64,000 nucleotides of DNA. It comes from Apis mellifera. Lineage: Eukaryota; Arthropoda; Insecta; Hymenoptera; Apidae. Positions 48,653-60,085 of this stretch are shown one piece after another. The stretch spans positions 4,827,406 to 4,891,405 of the forward strand of contig NC_037645.1 of assembly GCF_003254395.2 (NCBI RefSeq). Direction: 5' to 3'. The notes beneath the pieces are model-generated. The model was not told the DNA's origin. It did not search any database and saw only the letters and a program-made list of their open reading frames with translations. Position 1 is the first letter of the stretch. The number at the start of each line of letters is the position of its first letter. The position numbers and the translations under genes were made by a program.

Positions 48653-50279
48653 ACCTTATAGCTAGTTCAATACTCGGCGTGTTGTTATTCACGTGGGATT
48701 AACACGATAGAGCGTTTGAACAATGCTTGCAAGCGCTTTAAACAAGGCTCAGCAATGTCTAATGACGCGAGTTTGGCCAACTTTGGATGGAAATTGTGGC
48801 CATCAAAGTCTATTTAGCTCGACTCGTTTACTCCATTTATTCGAGAACAATCTTCACGGATGGATCGTTGTCTGAATGTGCTATAACGTCTTAATCGAAG
48901 ATTTTATTGGGATTTATTTTTATGTTGTATTTCAAAACCTGTATTATATTCCGTGTCGTATGAAAATTTTTCGAGTTTCATGCTGTTATACCATTACCAG
49001 TTATTCGAGTTAATTAAAATTAGCATTTGAAATAATTCAATTACTCGATTCATGTAATAAAATCAAGAAGTATTTGACGAGTGTTACCAAAGACGTTTAC
49101 GTAGTTTTACGTAACTTTGTATAAACGATGAAGAAAAAAAAGAAAGGAAAAGAAGAAAAATATCAATTTCTAGTCCGGTGGTCTGTAATTATCAACTATA
49201 TTTATACTAATAAGAAACAAACTGAACCGAACGACCGGTGCGTTGAGATTATTTGCATTTAGACAACGTTGTAGAAATTTAAATGAAAACCCGATTGAAA
49301 CACTCGTAAATCTGCAAATGACTTTATAATGCCCGCATACATTACACCGATCGCCAAGAGAATCAATTTTTCGTATCCAGGATATCGATTGTCATATTTA
49401 ACTTTAACTTATTTTGCAATAATTTGAACGAGAAAATTATTTCACTATTTATCGATAAAATTGGTTTTCCAAACTGATTTCTCGATATATTGTCTCGAAC
49501 GGTTTATAATTTTATTACATCCGTACGATGTCTCACAGATTTATTTTATTTGTTCACCATATAATATAATAATAATAATTTAAATACAGTTTTGAAAAAC
49601 GAATAATTATATATTAGTTTTGTAAAATTAATCCGATTATCTTCCGTGAATTATTTCGTTAAAAAATTAAATAAAACACGAATCTCGAAAAGTTAAATTT
49701 TTACTTTTGGATCAATCGAAATGAATCCAAAATTTCTTTCATCTCAATTCAAAATGGCTACGCATCGAAAATAACACTCTTATCTTCCACGTTCTTCTTA
49801 AAAAAAATATGACTATACGAAATCTCGATAAAGCATCCAACAATGAAACTTTAAACTGAAACTGAAACGGCAATTTCATCTTTATTTCACTGCATGCAGC
49901 ATTTCCCCTTTCAACGCATCTTTTGCGCGCAAGCGTTGGTATTTAATCGACCCTCGCACTATGGATCATCGCTCTCCATCGTGATTTCCCATGGAAAATG
50001 TTAATTTCTCTGTTGAAAAGCAGACTGGAACGAATTATAGAGTGGTGGATGACGTGGGTCCGTTCGATCATAAACGACACCATAAAACCGTTCCGCAACG
50101 TTTGTCGTCGCCACTAATGAAGGTGCACGCGCGCGGACAAGTTGCCCGCCGCCATCGATAATTAATGGACACTGTAATTACACGGCGGACCGGTTATCAT
50201 CGAGTTTTCTTCCTGATGCAGTGCGCGCGCACGTGTTTATAAATACGCGTGCGAGTGTTCGCGTATATTTAAAATAACC

Positions 50280-50302
50280 ATATATATATATATATATATA
50301 TA
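50280..50302. repeat. (TA)n microsatellite
   Basis: Alternating AT of about 23 nt. Confidence 0.9.
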
Positions 50303-50451
50303 TGCCGATTGACCGAATAAAATCGACCAGACACGCACGATTTTCCGTGTAATTCGGATTGTGGCCGATAGCGCGTGAAGAAACGAATGCGTCGAAACGT
50401 TAATTGCTTTTATCCGGGAGGGAAATCGATACGTGATCGTGAATTGTGACA

Positions 50452-50469
50452 GGGGAGGGGAGGGGCGGG
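50452..50469 (+). other. G-quadruplex motif
   Basis: GGGGAGGGGAGGGGCGGG has four G runs with one-base loops on the plus strand. Confidence 0.8.
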
Positions 50470-52528
50470 ACGCGTGTTGTAAGGGAAACTCGAGAAAACG
50501 TCGGTTGTAATTATGTAGATGTATGTAGATGTGCGATATGTAGGTAATATTTTGTTGCCATTTTTCCCGGATGTTTTTACGAAAAAGGAATTATTTATAC
50601 AGAGTTACGCAATTAATCCTATCCTATATGGTTTTTATTTGCTCGACAAAGGGGAAAGAAGCGTGATCGATCTTTGAAAATCCAATAATTTCTGAAAGTG
50701 TGTCACGTAATAGGTGATATTAAAATTCAACGATAAAGTGAAATAAAAAAAGAGAGTTTTTTAATCTCAGATAAAGGTATCTTATCTCGAATTCGTACAA
50801 AGTTTTAATAACTGATAATTTCGTCATTATCGGAACAAGTAGAATTGTTATGATTTGATTTTGATTGAATTTAATGTAAATCTTGTGTTAATGGAGAAAA
50901 TGTATAAAGTATATACGAATGATTCGATAAATATATACCAAAAAAGAAAAAGAGAAACCATCATATTAATTAGAGAAACTTATTAAATATATTTATCATT
51001 TCAAAATAACCAATTTTGTTCGTGACACAAAAAAAGAGAATTTAAATATCCATACATCGCGTCGCAACAATAGATTCCAATTGTTATTCCAATTGAATCG
51101 AGATCCTCTTTTTTTTTTTTTTTTTGCAAAGCGCGACACGACGGTCAAAAGAAAAGAGAAAGCGACGGGGTTTAGAGAGGGGTCTCGAAAATCGCGGGAT
51201 ACACGTTCCGCGGATAATATGGAATTGATAAGCACGTCGATTTGCGTTAAGTACACTTTTGATGCGACGATACGCAATCGCCCGGTGAAATATTTAAACT
51301 GGTCCCTGATAAATGTCGAACGTTGATTGGATTTTAATTACACTTGTGAGGGCAATTTCGCGTGTCCGCGCAAATAACGCGACCCTCCCTTTCCTCCTCT
51401 TCAACCCTCCCCTCCTTCCGACCAAGCTTTTTGCGCTTGTTTTGCCTGCGCGACAGAAGCGGAATATAATACGAGAGGGAGGAAATTTTGGGAGAAAAAA
51501 ATCGGAAAGAGGGAAAAAGAAAAAAAAAGAAAAATCCGATTTATCCCGTTTCCCACTTCACCTCGCAATCGAATTACGAATAACTACGAATAAATCGGAT
51601 AAATCGTGGCTTGATGTAATTAAACATTGATGCATTTTAGAACTAATTTTGATTAGATTTAATTATATTTCGATGAGAAGATACATATTGTGGATTAATT
51701 ATTGGATTTGGTGTTTCGGCTTAATTTAGGGTAGTCACGATTCGGTATTGTTAATTATATATTAATGTAATGTGTAATTTGGATACTATAGGGTCGTGAT
51801 CTCAATGAAAATAAAAAAAAAGATATATATCAAAATTAGATACGTTTTAAAATTAGGGATATCTTTCAAAATTCGATTTGAAACTCGACGAAGCTCCTTA
51901 ATTAATTATCTTCCCTTGTAAAAATTGTGTTTCAACGAAATCATCGAAGGAAATTCGTATTGAAAATCAAATCCAAAACTAGGGCTCCCAATAGTGTAAT
52001 TAATTCGAACCTTTGTTAATTGATCGACCCCCGCCGATAATTTCTTCTGTCTCTCGATGTTCGATATTCGTTGTAATCGTTTATGGGCGAACGTTATTTT
52101 CATTGTTTTGGCCAAATATTGACCAACCTGCTTTCTCTGCAATATATTTACCGGCTGTCAAATAAGAGCAGCAATCAATGTTTCGTTTAATCAACGTGGG
52201 TACAATCGAGTGTTAACCCCTCGCTCGAATCGAATTAATACCGAAATTCGTTCATATTTGCCCGATGTTTGCCAAGCTAAAACGTAAACCGATCCACGAT
52301 CCGCGTACGTTAAGTTGAATTTTAATTAGAATCGCGATTCCTGACGCTAAATATCCTATCCTGCGTTACATCCGTCTTAAATCTTTTCGATTCTCGTAGA
52401 TAAATAAAATAAATCTTCCTTTTTCACCGTGACTTCCCCTAAAATTTCTACAGCGAATTTTTCCACAAACAATGCTCGAATCACAATACGATCCGTGTGA
52501 ATAAAATCCAAAAAATTGTAATAAAAAT

Positions 52529-52720
52529 AATAAGACAACTCGGAGAATTTCACTTGCCATCAAAAGACTCGATAAAACTACAAAAAGTAATTCAAATCCT
52601 TTTATTTTATTTTATATTAAATAATTATATATTAACAATAAGACAAGACTCAGAGAATTTCATTTGCCATCAAAAGATTCGATATAACTACAAAAAGTAA
52701 TTCAAATCCTTTTATTTCAT
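52529..52720 (+). repeat. two-copy tandem duplication, period 110 bp
   Basis: A unit of about 80 bp, including GAGAATTTCAYTTGCCATCA and CTACAAAAAGTAATTCAAAT, occurs at about 52530-52612 and 52637-52720. GAGAATTT starts at 52543 and 52653. The copies are nearly identical, with a few substitutions, so the event is recent. Confidence 0.9.
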
Positions 52721-53246
52721 TTTCACTTACATTAAATCTTTTTCTCGCACGATTATCTCTGTAAAAATCTGAAACATTTCAAAGTTTCTCTTCCGTGTTT
52801 CGCGCGAAACCATCGCAACGCGAATACTTCCGATTGTTATTCTCGAAGATTCCATCAACAATAATCACGTGATTCACTCACGAGAATATTGTACGGGGAC
52901 GCGCAAAGGCGATTAACACCGGGCCGCGTGAAAATCGATGCTCCGGGGTTCTAATGTTTTCAAGCAAGAACGGGGCGAGGGGCGAGAAACGCGGATCTGG
53001 TAACCGACCACGGTTTATCCGTGGCTATCAGCAGGCCATTTCTCGCCTGGCCGAGTGGTTCGTTAAAGCAATTTACAAGCTCGTTTGTAAACAAGCCGCG
53101 GTGCCAGTCTGTTCGCGCCTACGTGTCTGTCCGTCCATCGACGCGCGTTCGCTTTATAGACGCGAATTAATGTCGAATTCTGCCCCACCTCCGTTTCTCC
53201 TCCTCGAGAAGGAAGAAGGAAGTCCATGTTGCAGAGGTGTTTCCTG

Positions 53247-53264
53247 CACGTGTCGGGACACGTG
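53247..53264. promoter_or_regulatory. mirrored CACGTG pair
   Basis: CACGTGTC-GG-GACACGTG is a perfect inverted repeat of two canonical E-boxes with a 2-bp spacer. It lies about 50-400 bp upstream of the proposed first exon ending at 53656, a natural place for a proximal promoter element. Binding by a bHLH factor is inferred. Confidence 0.5.
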
Positions 53265-53299
53265 GATAACGGGAGGTTCCAACCTGTTCAAAGCAAGGC

Positions 53300-53656
53300 T
53301 GGTAAAATCTTCGAAACTGGTTAACGTCGTTTAACGTTGTTGAAAAAGGATCCGTGTGTTCGACTCGTTTGTTTCTCGTTTCGCGTCTGTGTGTTACGGG
53401 GTCATTGGTGGGTTACGGAGTGTTTGATAAGCAGTGAGACGTGTGTGTCGCGTGTGATTGCGAGAAGGAAGAATTGCGTAGTTTGTACGGAAATTATACA
53501 CGAGGTTAGAAATTTTAATATTAAACGAAGAATTCGTTAACGACATTTTATATCGCGAAAGCGTTAAGGTGTCTCACAAAAGTGATTAAGGTGGTCGTCG
53601 GTTGGATTCGGTGTCGTTGGTTAGTTGTGTCGTAGTTCGGCTGGTAACGAAGTCAA
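53300..53656 (+). other. probable non-coding first exon (5' UTR) of an unseen gene
   Basis: The segment differs from its AT-rich surroundings: it is rich in GTG, TCG and GTTGG words, lacks a long sensible frame, and ends at a strong donor, TCAA|GTAAGT (GT at 53657), followed by T-rich intron-like sequence. Insect 5' UTR first exons often look like this. The left edge is a guess; no TATA box or clear initiator fixes the transcription start. The mirrored E-box pair lies just upstream. The coding part would be beyond a long intron, possibly outside the window, so the gene cannot be named. Confidence 0.35.
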
Positions 53657-56401
53657 GTAAGTTTTTTATTTAATTTTCATTACTTTATGCGATACTCGTG
53701 CATGGAAATATTAATTGTACACGTTATCATGGTTTTTTACATCGTTTTATTACGTTTATTGCTGTATGAAAGTTATATACGTAAATAACGTGGGAAAACA
53801 CGTGACACGTTGGCTTTTCATTTTTTCCCAGTTTTATTGACATGATTAAAAGTAGTTAAATACTTCGTAAAAATCGAATATCGAATCGATATAACGTTTT
53901 ATATTTATACTTCCTTTTTCCCGTAAATGTTTTCTTTTCAAATAAACGGGCGAAAAAGTGCGAAAAATAAATATTTGAAATCCTGAAAATCAAACGTAAT
54001 ACCAATACCGTATCGAAATAGGAAATTTTTACGTTTAAAATATTTAAAAAAAGAAAAAGAAAAAGGAAAAAATAGAAAACGATCTACGTCTCACGTTTCA
54101 TCCCATAATACATTGCATGTTATTAAGATTGGATGTAGGCTATTGTTTTCCGAAATAACAAGGTAATAGATAATTACGTTACTTGGTTCAAGGTTTAATC
54201 TTCTAATTCCTGGAACAGCAATATTAATACAATATTTCTTATTCACGTAGTTCGAGGAAGCTCCTCCTTGTTTACAATTATTACTTTCCCACGTGTATAT
54301 ATTATATTATCCATTAATCTCCTCAATATTTATACACATCCTCCTATTTAATAAACTTCCCATCAAAATTAATCCTCCAAAAATTTCTTCTAGCTTTTAA
54401 CGAGCTTCCTTTATCGTTCGTGAAACTCAAAAAATCTCTCTCTTTTCAGATTCAATTCCTTTCCAAAAATAAAAAAACAATTCTCCTATCTTTATACCAC
54501 GTTTGTATCTTTCTCTTCGCAAGCAATATTTCCGAGAGGGAAAAAGAGAAAAAAAAAGAAGAAGAAGAAGAAAGAAAAATTCGAATTCAGTTTACACCCT
54601 GATGAAACCTTCTCCTTCTCATTCACGGTTAACCAAAACTGGGGGCAGCAACCGTCCTCTTTCATCGTCGCGCACCTCGATACTTCACACTTGTCCCGAT
54701 AATCGCGCGACTGGAACAATTACCGACAGCAGCGAGTCGTAAGAGTGAAAATGGGCCGGCCATTCCTCCGCCCGCGCGTCAGTTTTGTCCGCTTGGAAAT
54801 TGGATTTGTCTGGAATGCAAATTGAGAACCGGACCGTAGAGTTCGACGTTTCATCCCCTGAAGCGGGGCTCTATGGAAAAAATCTACGGAGAAACGAATC
54901 TCTATTAATTCTTCTATTCTTTCGCTCCGTTGTCCTTGCTTGCTCTTTCGCTTTTCTTTTTTCTTTTCTTTTTTTTTTTGTTATTTCTCCTCCTCCCCTC
55001 TTTCCCTCCATTCCGTTCGTTCATTTCTTCGTTTTAATTTCTTCATCCCGGCGCTCCCTTCATTGTCGCGCCCGTCGTTTTCGTTTTAACCTCGCCTCGA
55101 AAGCTTTGTGTACCGTTTCCGTCTAATTGTCGCGTTAAAGTCTCGGAATTAAAGAACCGGGGGTATCCGCGCCCGCGTCTTGCGCCCGGACCGCACTGAT
55201 GAAAATATAATTTCGTGGAATGTTGTTCGGAATTTTAATGAAAATCTCGGCTACGAAGCGATTCGTTTTCGGGAGGTTATAATTGTTCTGGTTTGGAAAA
55301 GAATGGTAAACGTTGATATATCGAATCGTTTTAGCAAATGTGATCGGATTAATGAAAATATAATCAAATATTCTCGTCACGATTGATCGAAATGATCGAT
55401 ACAAATGTGAAATTTCTTTGTCTCGTCTCTTCTCGAAAGAAGAAAAATATCCCAACTGCAATATATATATAAATGAAATATTTATTCATTTCGAAAGTGA
55501 ATTAGAAAAATTTAAAATCGAATCTATCCCTTTCGATGATAAACAAATCGCAAATTGCAGTCTTCGATTACAAAAGCGCACGATACAAGCAAGCATATTC
55601 TCGATATCGTTCAATTTACAATTGAAACCAATGGTCCACGGGTTGATTACCTCTTCTCTAATAATATCTCGCCGGAGATCGTTGATTACGCGATAATTCG
55701 AAATTGTCGCACCGCCATTTCGAATTATTTTATACGATGAAGCGCGTCACTTTTACCATTTTCGATTTATGGTCCGTCACCGCGAGGCTTATATGTAATA
55801 CAAACTCGACGTACATATTCAACGTTATGTTTTTCGTGTCGAGATCGATATATACGTACACGTGTTCACTTGTTCCATCGAATTTGCTTGTAATGTTCGA
55901 AGATGGAAGAAATCGTGTCGGGGAAATTCTCGAAATCGAAAACCAACCATATATTTTTCATACATCAGCTTTGCTCGTCAATCATTGTTATTATTGTAAT
56001 TATTATTTTCATTAGTCTTGATTATTTATTTATATTTGAATGAGAATTAAAAATGTAGTTTTTATTTATGGTTATTAAAATCTTTCTAATATTTTTAAAT
56101 ACTTCGTACATGCACAACTTCGAAAATTTGACTTAAAATCATTTTGTAATCCACAAGTATTTTTAAACTCCTTAAATTGATTCGAAGACAAGCTCAAGCT
56201 TTAATTCCAATTCTAATTCCGTGACAAAATTCAAAAATAAGAAGAGAACTCTAACTCCAAACTGGATTTAATCTAAATTCTAGAAACATACGATCAACTA
56301 AAGCAACTGTACTCGCATAAGTAACTCTTATTCAACGAAAATCTTTCGCATAATCGAAACTAGAAAGATTTGAATCTCATCTCATTCAAAGATTAAAAAG
56401 A

Positions 56402-56423
56402 AGAGAGAGAGAGAGAGAGAGAG
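56402..56423. repeat. (GA)n microsatellite
   Basis: GA repeat of about 22 nt. Confidence 0.9.
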
Positions 56424-57300
56424 GAGTAAGGAAAAAGGAGAAGCGAAACGTCAATTTCTACGATTCCTAAAGCCGATCGACAATTACACCCACGAGGGAA
56501 GGAAAGAATCGGCGGTCTTTCACCAAGGAACGCCAACGCAAGGATGAAACGGGAGCAAAAAGCAGAATCGACAGCTTTCGATTCCACAAGGAAGAGGAGT
56601 GGCCTGGAGAAAGGCTAATCGGATTTTGTTCGATTTATAAGAAGCATTCGCGCGTCCTGTCTGCCATTGGGGGAATGTTCGCGACAGGGAAACCGTGAAA
56701 TCTTATTTTACATTCGGCCGATTGCCTCTGAACACTTTTCGTCGATACTTTCAGCCAGTTTTCAGATTCACCTTGGGGGGGAGGAGGGACAGATGTCGAT
56801 ATTTTCGTCGTAGGCGACGCCACGGAAACCTTTTCAAGCCTCGATCTCGATTAATTGATAATTAAAAGCCACGTTTCGCTGTGAAATCGAGATATGCTCG
56901 TCAATCTGGAGGTGTTCGATTGTCTACTAAACCTTTTATTACCTGACAACAAGAATGGGAGATTAGTAAAGAAGATCGACTTCTTTTTATTCTTTCTCTT
57001 AAGAATAATTATTGCCTTTTGAGTTTTCAACTCGAGAATACCAATTCTCGATAGAAATGTAAGTTTTGTAAAAAATAATATTGTAGAAATTGTACAAATT
57101 ATTGTAAAATAATCCTTGGACAAAATTTCCTAACTTTCCTCCGAAAAAAACCAGGTCAAGCCTCTTCAAAAACGCCTGGAAAAACAAAGAAGAGGGAAGG
57201 GGAAACCGAAGGAAAATTCTTCCCTAATAAGAGGATGCAAATTATGCGAACTCGAGGGTTGCGCTTCATTAGCCGGGGGACAAGGGTCGCGGCTTTGCCT

Positions 57301-57320
57301 AAAAAAAAAAAAAAAAAAAA
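57301..57320. repeat. poly-A tract
   Basis: About 20 consecutive A. Confidence 0.9.
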
Positions 57321-57466
57321 TCGCAAATGAACGGAGGAGGAGGTCGAAATTTCTCGCGCGGCATGTTTCGTGCTTAACGCGACGATTCGAAGATTCGGGT
57401 CGCTCTCTCGAAAGGGCCTGTCACGGAAAGGGGGTCGAGTGTCGAACGTCCCATCGACGGGACGGG

Positions 57467-57491
57467 AGAAGAAGAAGAAGAAGAAGAAGAA
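57467..57491. repeat. (GAA)n microsatellite
   Basis: About eight GAA units. Confidence 0.9.
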
Positions 57492-57830
57492 AGCGGCTCC
57501 AACCTTGGTTATCCGCGGATTTCCGTAATTACCGCGTGGAAAGTCGCGGATTATCGGGGTCGACTCGAGGTCGAGTGAGCTATCGTGCGCCGGAGGCGAG
57601 CGAGCACACGATGGAAAGTCGGGTGTATCGCGTGACCACGATGATCCGTGTCCCGCTTCGGTTTAAATAATTCAACGATCTTGATCTATAGGCTGGAACC
57701 GGAGGGCGTGCTACTCCTCCACGTTTCGAGGCTTTCCTTGTCGCGTGGAATGATCTGGATGATGACCGAGCCGGCCGTGAACGAACGATGCTCCTCGCTC
57801 GCTGAAAAAGCGGAGGGGGAAACTTGGAAA

Positions 57831-58303
57831 GAGGGGTGGGGGAAAAGGAAAAAAAAATTGGTTCGAACGAAACGGTTGGTGAATGTTTAAAGGGATACGT
57901 GGTGGGTAGGTCGAGACGGTAACTGGTACGATGATCGATGCGCGGTGGTTAAGCTTTTCGAGGGTGAAGGTAGTGCGGTTTATTGGTAATTGTTGGAGGG
58001 GAAAGGTTGTTCCTCGTCTTCTTCGAGATGTAATTCGTGTATGTAGAAGTTGGAGAAGTTTTGTCATTTTTCTTATTATTATTGTATTATATGTATCGAA
58101 TGATGGGCTGTGAACGATGAATGATTCTTTATGAAAGAGGGGTGGAAGGAAAAAATAATTGGTTCGAGGCGGTTGGTGAATGTTTAAAGGGATGACATGT
58201 GATGACAGATAGATACTAACTGGTATGGATGATCGATGTGATTCACGGTGGTTAAGCTTTTGAAGGGTTAATGATGAAGGGTTAGTGTTTGTTGGTAATT
58301 GTT
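57831..58303 (+). repeat. direct duplication, two copies about 300 bp apart
   Basis: The block with AATTGGTTCGA, CGGTTGGTGAATGTTTAAAG, ACTGGTA...GATGATCGATG, CGGTGGTTAAGCTTTT and TTGGTAATTGTTG occurs at about 57831-57996 and again at about 58137-58303. GGTTGGTGAATG starts at 57874 and 58171. About 140 bp of unrelated DNA separates the copies. The order of sub-blocks is fully kept, with small indels. Confidence 0.85.
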
Positions 58304-58309
58304 GATAAA

Positions 58310-60080
58310 AACCTGAAGTTATTAATTATTTGTACAATTTATAAATCACGTTGATACTTTAACGATTCATTCGCTAAGGATATTTCTGTGTTAACAATCG
58401 ATGGGATAAAATTAAGTATTTATTATTATCTAAGATTAATTAGAGAATCGAACCTTTCGAAAAGTTAATTAAGAAACTAATTAATAGTTCACACTAGAGA
58501 ATAAATTAGCAAGCGAAATTAGTAGAATTTTAGAATATATTAATTATATTAATTAGGGAGGGTACACTATTCGCTGCATCGTATTCGCCAAAATTATTTC
58601 CATTTAATTATAATCCCGATCAATATTTAGACATCGAAGATGATTTTGCATACTAATGATTTCACGCATGCATCGTTGCCGTGCAAAATCAGTTCGTACT
58701 GATTCATCGATATAAATCCAAACTCTAAAGCCTTCTATAATAAATTATTAATTCCATACGCGGATTAAACAATTTGAACATAGGTCAATATTCCATATCC
58801 CTGCGTAAAAACAATGCTAAACACTCGGATCAATCTTTTCTCGAGCCGTGAGCGTTATAATAGCATCGCACAAAGTGATCAATCCTACTCTCGTATCGGT
58901 GAACAGTCCAAACATTATGCATTTAGTGCCAGAACGATTACGCTAATCAGTAGAGCAATCACGTCGACCACTTACAAATACATTAATCATCCCCTGACCG
59001 GTGTTCTTTCTCGTACTTCGATAAATACATTAATGAAATACATGGATAGGTAATACCGTTAATTAGCAACGTCGCTTATTTCCCCATATCTTTTCCATTC
59101 ATCCGGTCACAGTATTGTCCAATTACGAAGGAAAACAGAATCTATCTGTTGCTGAATCTAATTCACAATTCCAATCGTTAACATTTTAAAGAACGGCAAA
59201 CTTTATAACTCACCTCTTCCCCATTTTTATTCTCCTATTATCATTTTATATTGACAATAAGACATTATTGATCGTCTAAAAAGAACAGAGAAACTCGATT
59301 TATATATATATATATCTTCCATACACTTTTTCTTACATCATTCGTTCACGAGGGAGGGGATAAAAAATAAAAATTAGCTCAATCGAGATCACGTGCTCTC
59401 TAAATAAACTCCGCGAGCATTCTGTTGCAAAACATCATTTGATAATTATCTGGGATTAGTAACAATATCCTTAAAGGCCAGAACTTGAAGGCCCCGGGAA
59501 TATACGTTTCCCCTCCCGTGGATCAGATTAAACTTTACGATAATACTTTTCCCGAGCCTGCCACAGACCTCCCCACATTTCTCTCTCTTTTTTTCTTTCT
59601 TTTTTTCTCTCTTCTTACAAAAAGCATGCAACGCGACATTTACATTTCTTTTCCCATCGCGATCCTCGGTGCAACGGATGGCCAGCAACGCCATCTCGCG
59701 TCGAGACGCGGAGTTAAAGGATCATAAATCACCAGTTGATTTCCACGACGACGCATACCGGATGAATATATACATAAAAGTGTCGAGGCGCTACGTGTTT
59801 CGCGCGATGATTTTATCGAGGAGCGGGGACCGGGGACATTAATTCCCATTGCGGCGCATTATACGGATCGTAAAACCACCGCTGTGTGCACGCGGGAGAC
59901 GGCGGGCTATCTGTAACAAAGATCGCTCTGTCGATAATGTCGTGCCGATCCTGCGGCTGGCCGGCCCGCCCGCCGTTTTTCCTTTCCTTCGACCTGGTTG
60001 AGAAAAAGAGGCCGATCAAGTTGTTTTTTAATAGTCTTCGATAGTAGACGATTGTACTTGTGAGCTCGCTGGGCTGGTGT
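58310..60080. other. non-coding DNA, no convincing gene
   Basis: AT-rich to 59.45 kb, with a (TA)n run at 59300-59315. A GC-richer section at 59.6-60.08 kb has overlapping short frames on both strands without motifs. The minus-strand exon candidate at 59214-59275 is listed separately. Confidence 0.6.
59214..59275 (-). CDS. candidate exon with start codon at its 3' end
   Basis: On the minus strand a pyrimidine tract, TTTCTCTGTTCTTTTTAG, gives an acceptor (AG at 59277-59276). After 62 nt comes a strong donor, AAGAG|GTGAGT. All frames of the 62 nt are broken by stops except the last part, where AAAAATGGGG is a good start context: ATG GGG AAG AG, MGK then a split codon. It fits a 5' UTR exon that carries the first four codons of an isoform. 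The peptide is far too short to identify, and chance cannot be excluded. Confidence 0.27.
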
Positions 60081-60085
60081 TTATA

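Larger units (their letters stand above)
48655..53240. other. non-coding DNA, no gene seen
   Basis: The stretch 48.6-48.9 kb is complex single-copy DNA with SOX-like AACAATG and TCF-like ATCAAAG words. An octamer ATTTGCAT lies at 49252-49259. GC-rich patches at 49.9-50.5 kb include GTGCGCGCGCAC (50221-50232). Remaining parts are AT-rich. Open frames of up to 126 codons show no motif. Confidence 0.6.
53663..57825. other. AT-rich non-coding DNA, intron-like
   Basis: No gene is seen. Purine tracts occur at 54537-54580 and (GAA)n at 57467-57491; there is a poly-A run at 57301-57320 and a (GA)n run at 56402-56423. GC-richer patches at 54.7-55.2, 56.4-56.85 and 57.2-57.8 kb have overlapping short frames. 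If the 53.3-53.66 kb exon is real, this is its first intron. Confidence 0.55.

Noticed and set aside
52713..52770. Minus-strand 28-nt exon between TTTTTACAG and TTTAAT|GTAAGT.
   Set aside because: The exon-side donor bases are poor (AAT), and the region is AT-rich intron-like DNA beside a tandem duplication.
53046..53130. GGCCGAGTGGTTCG resembles the A box of a Ser/Leu tRNA.
   Set aside because: No matching B box, acceptor stem or anticodon arm follows at the right distance.
52954..53334. 126-codon plus frame MFSSKNGARGEKRG...
   Set aside because: No domain, membrane or repeat signature. It lies in a GC-richer promoter-like island where open frames are expected.
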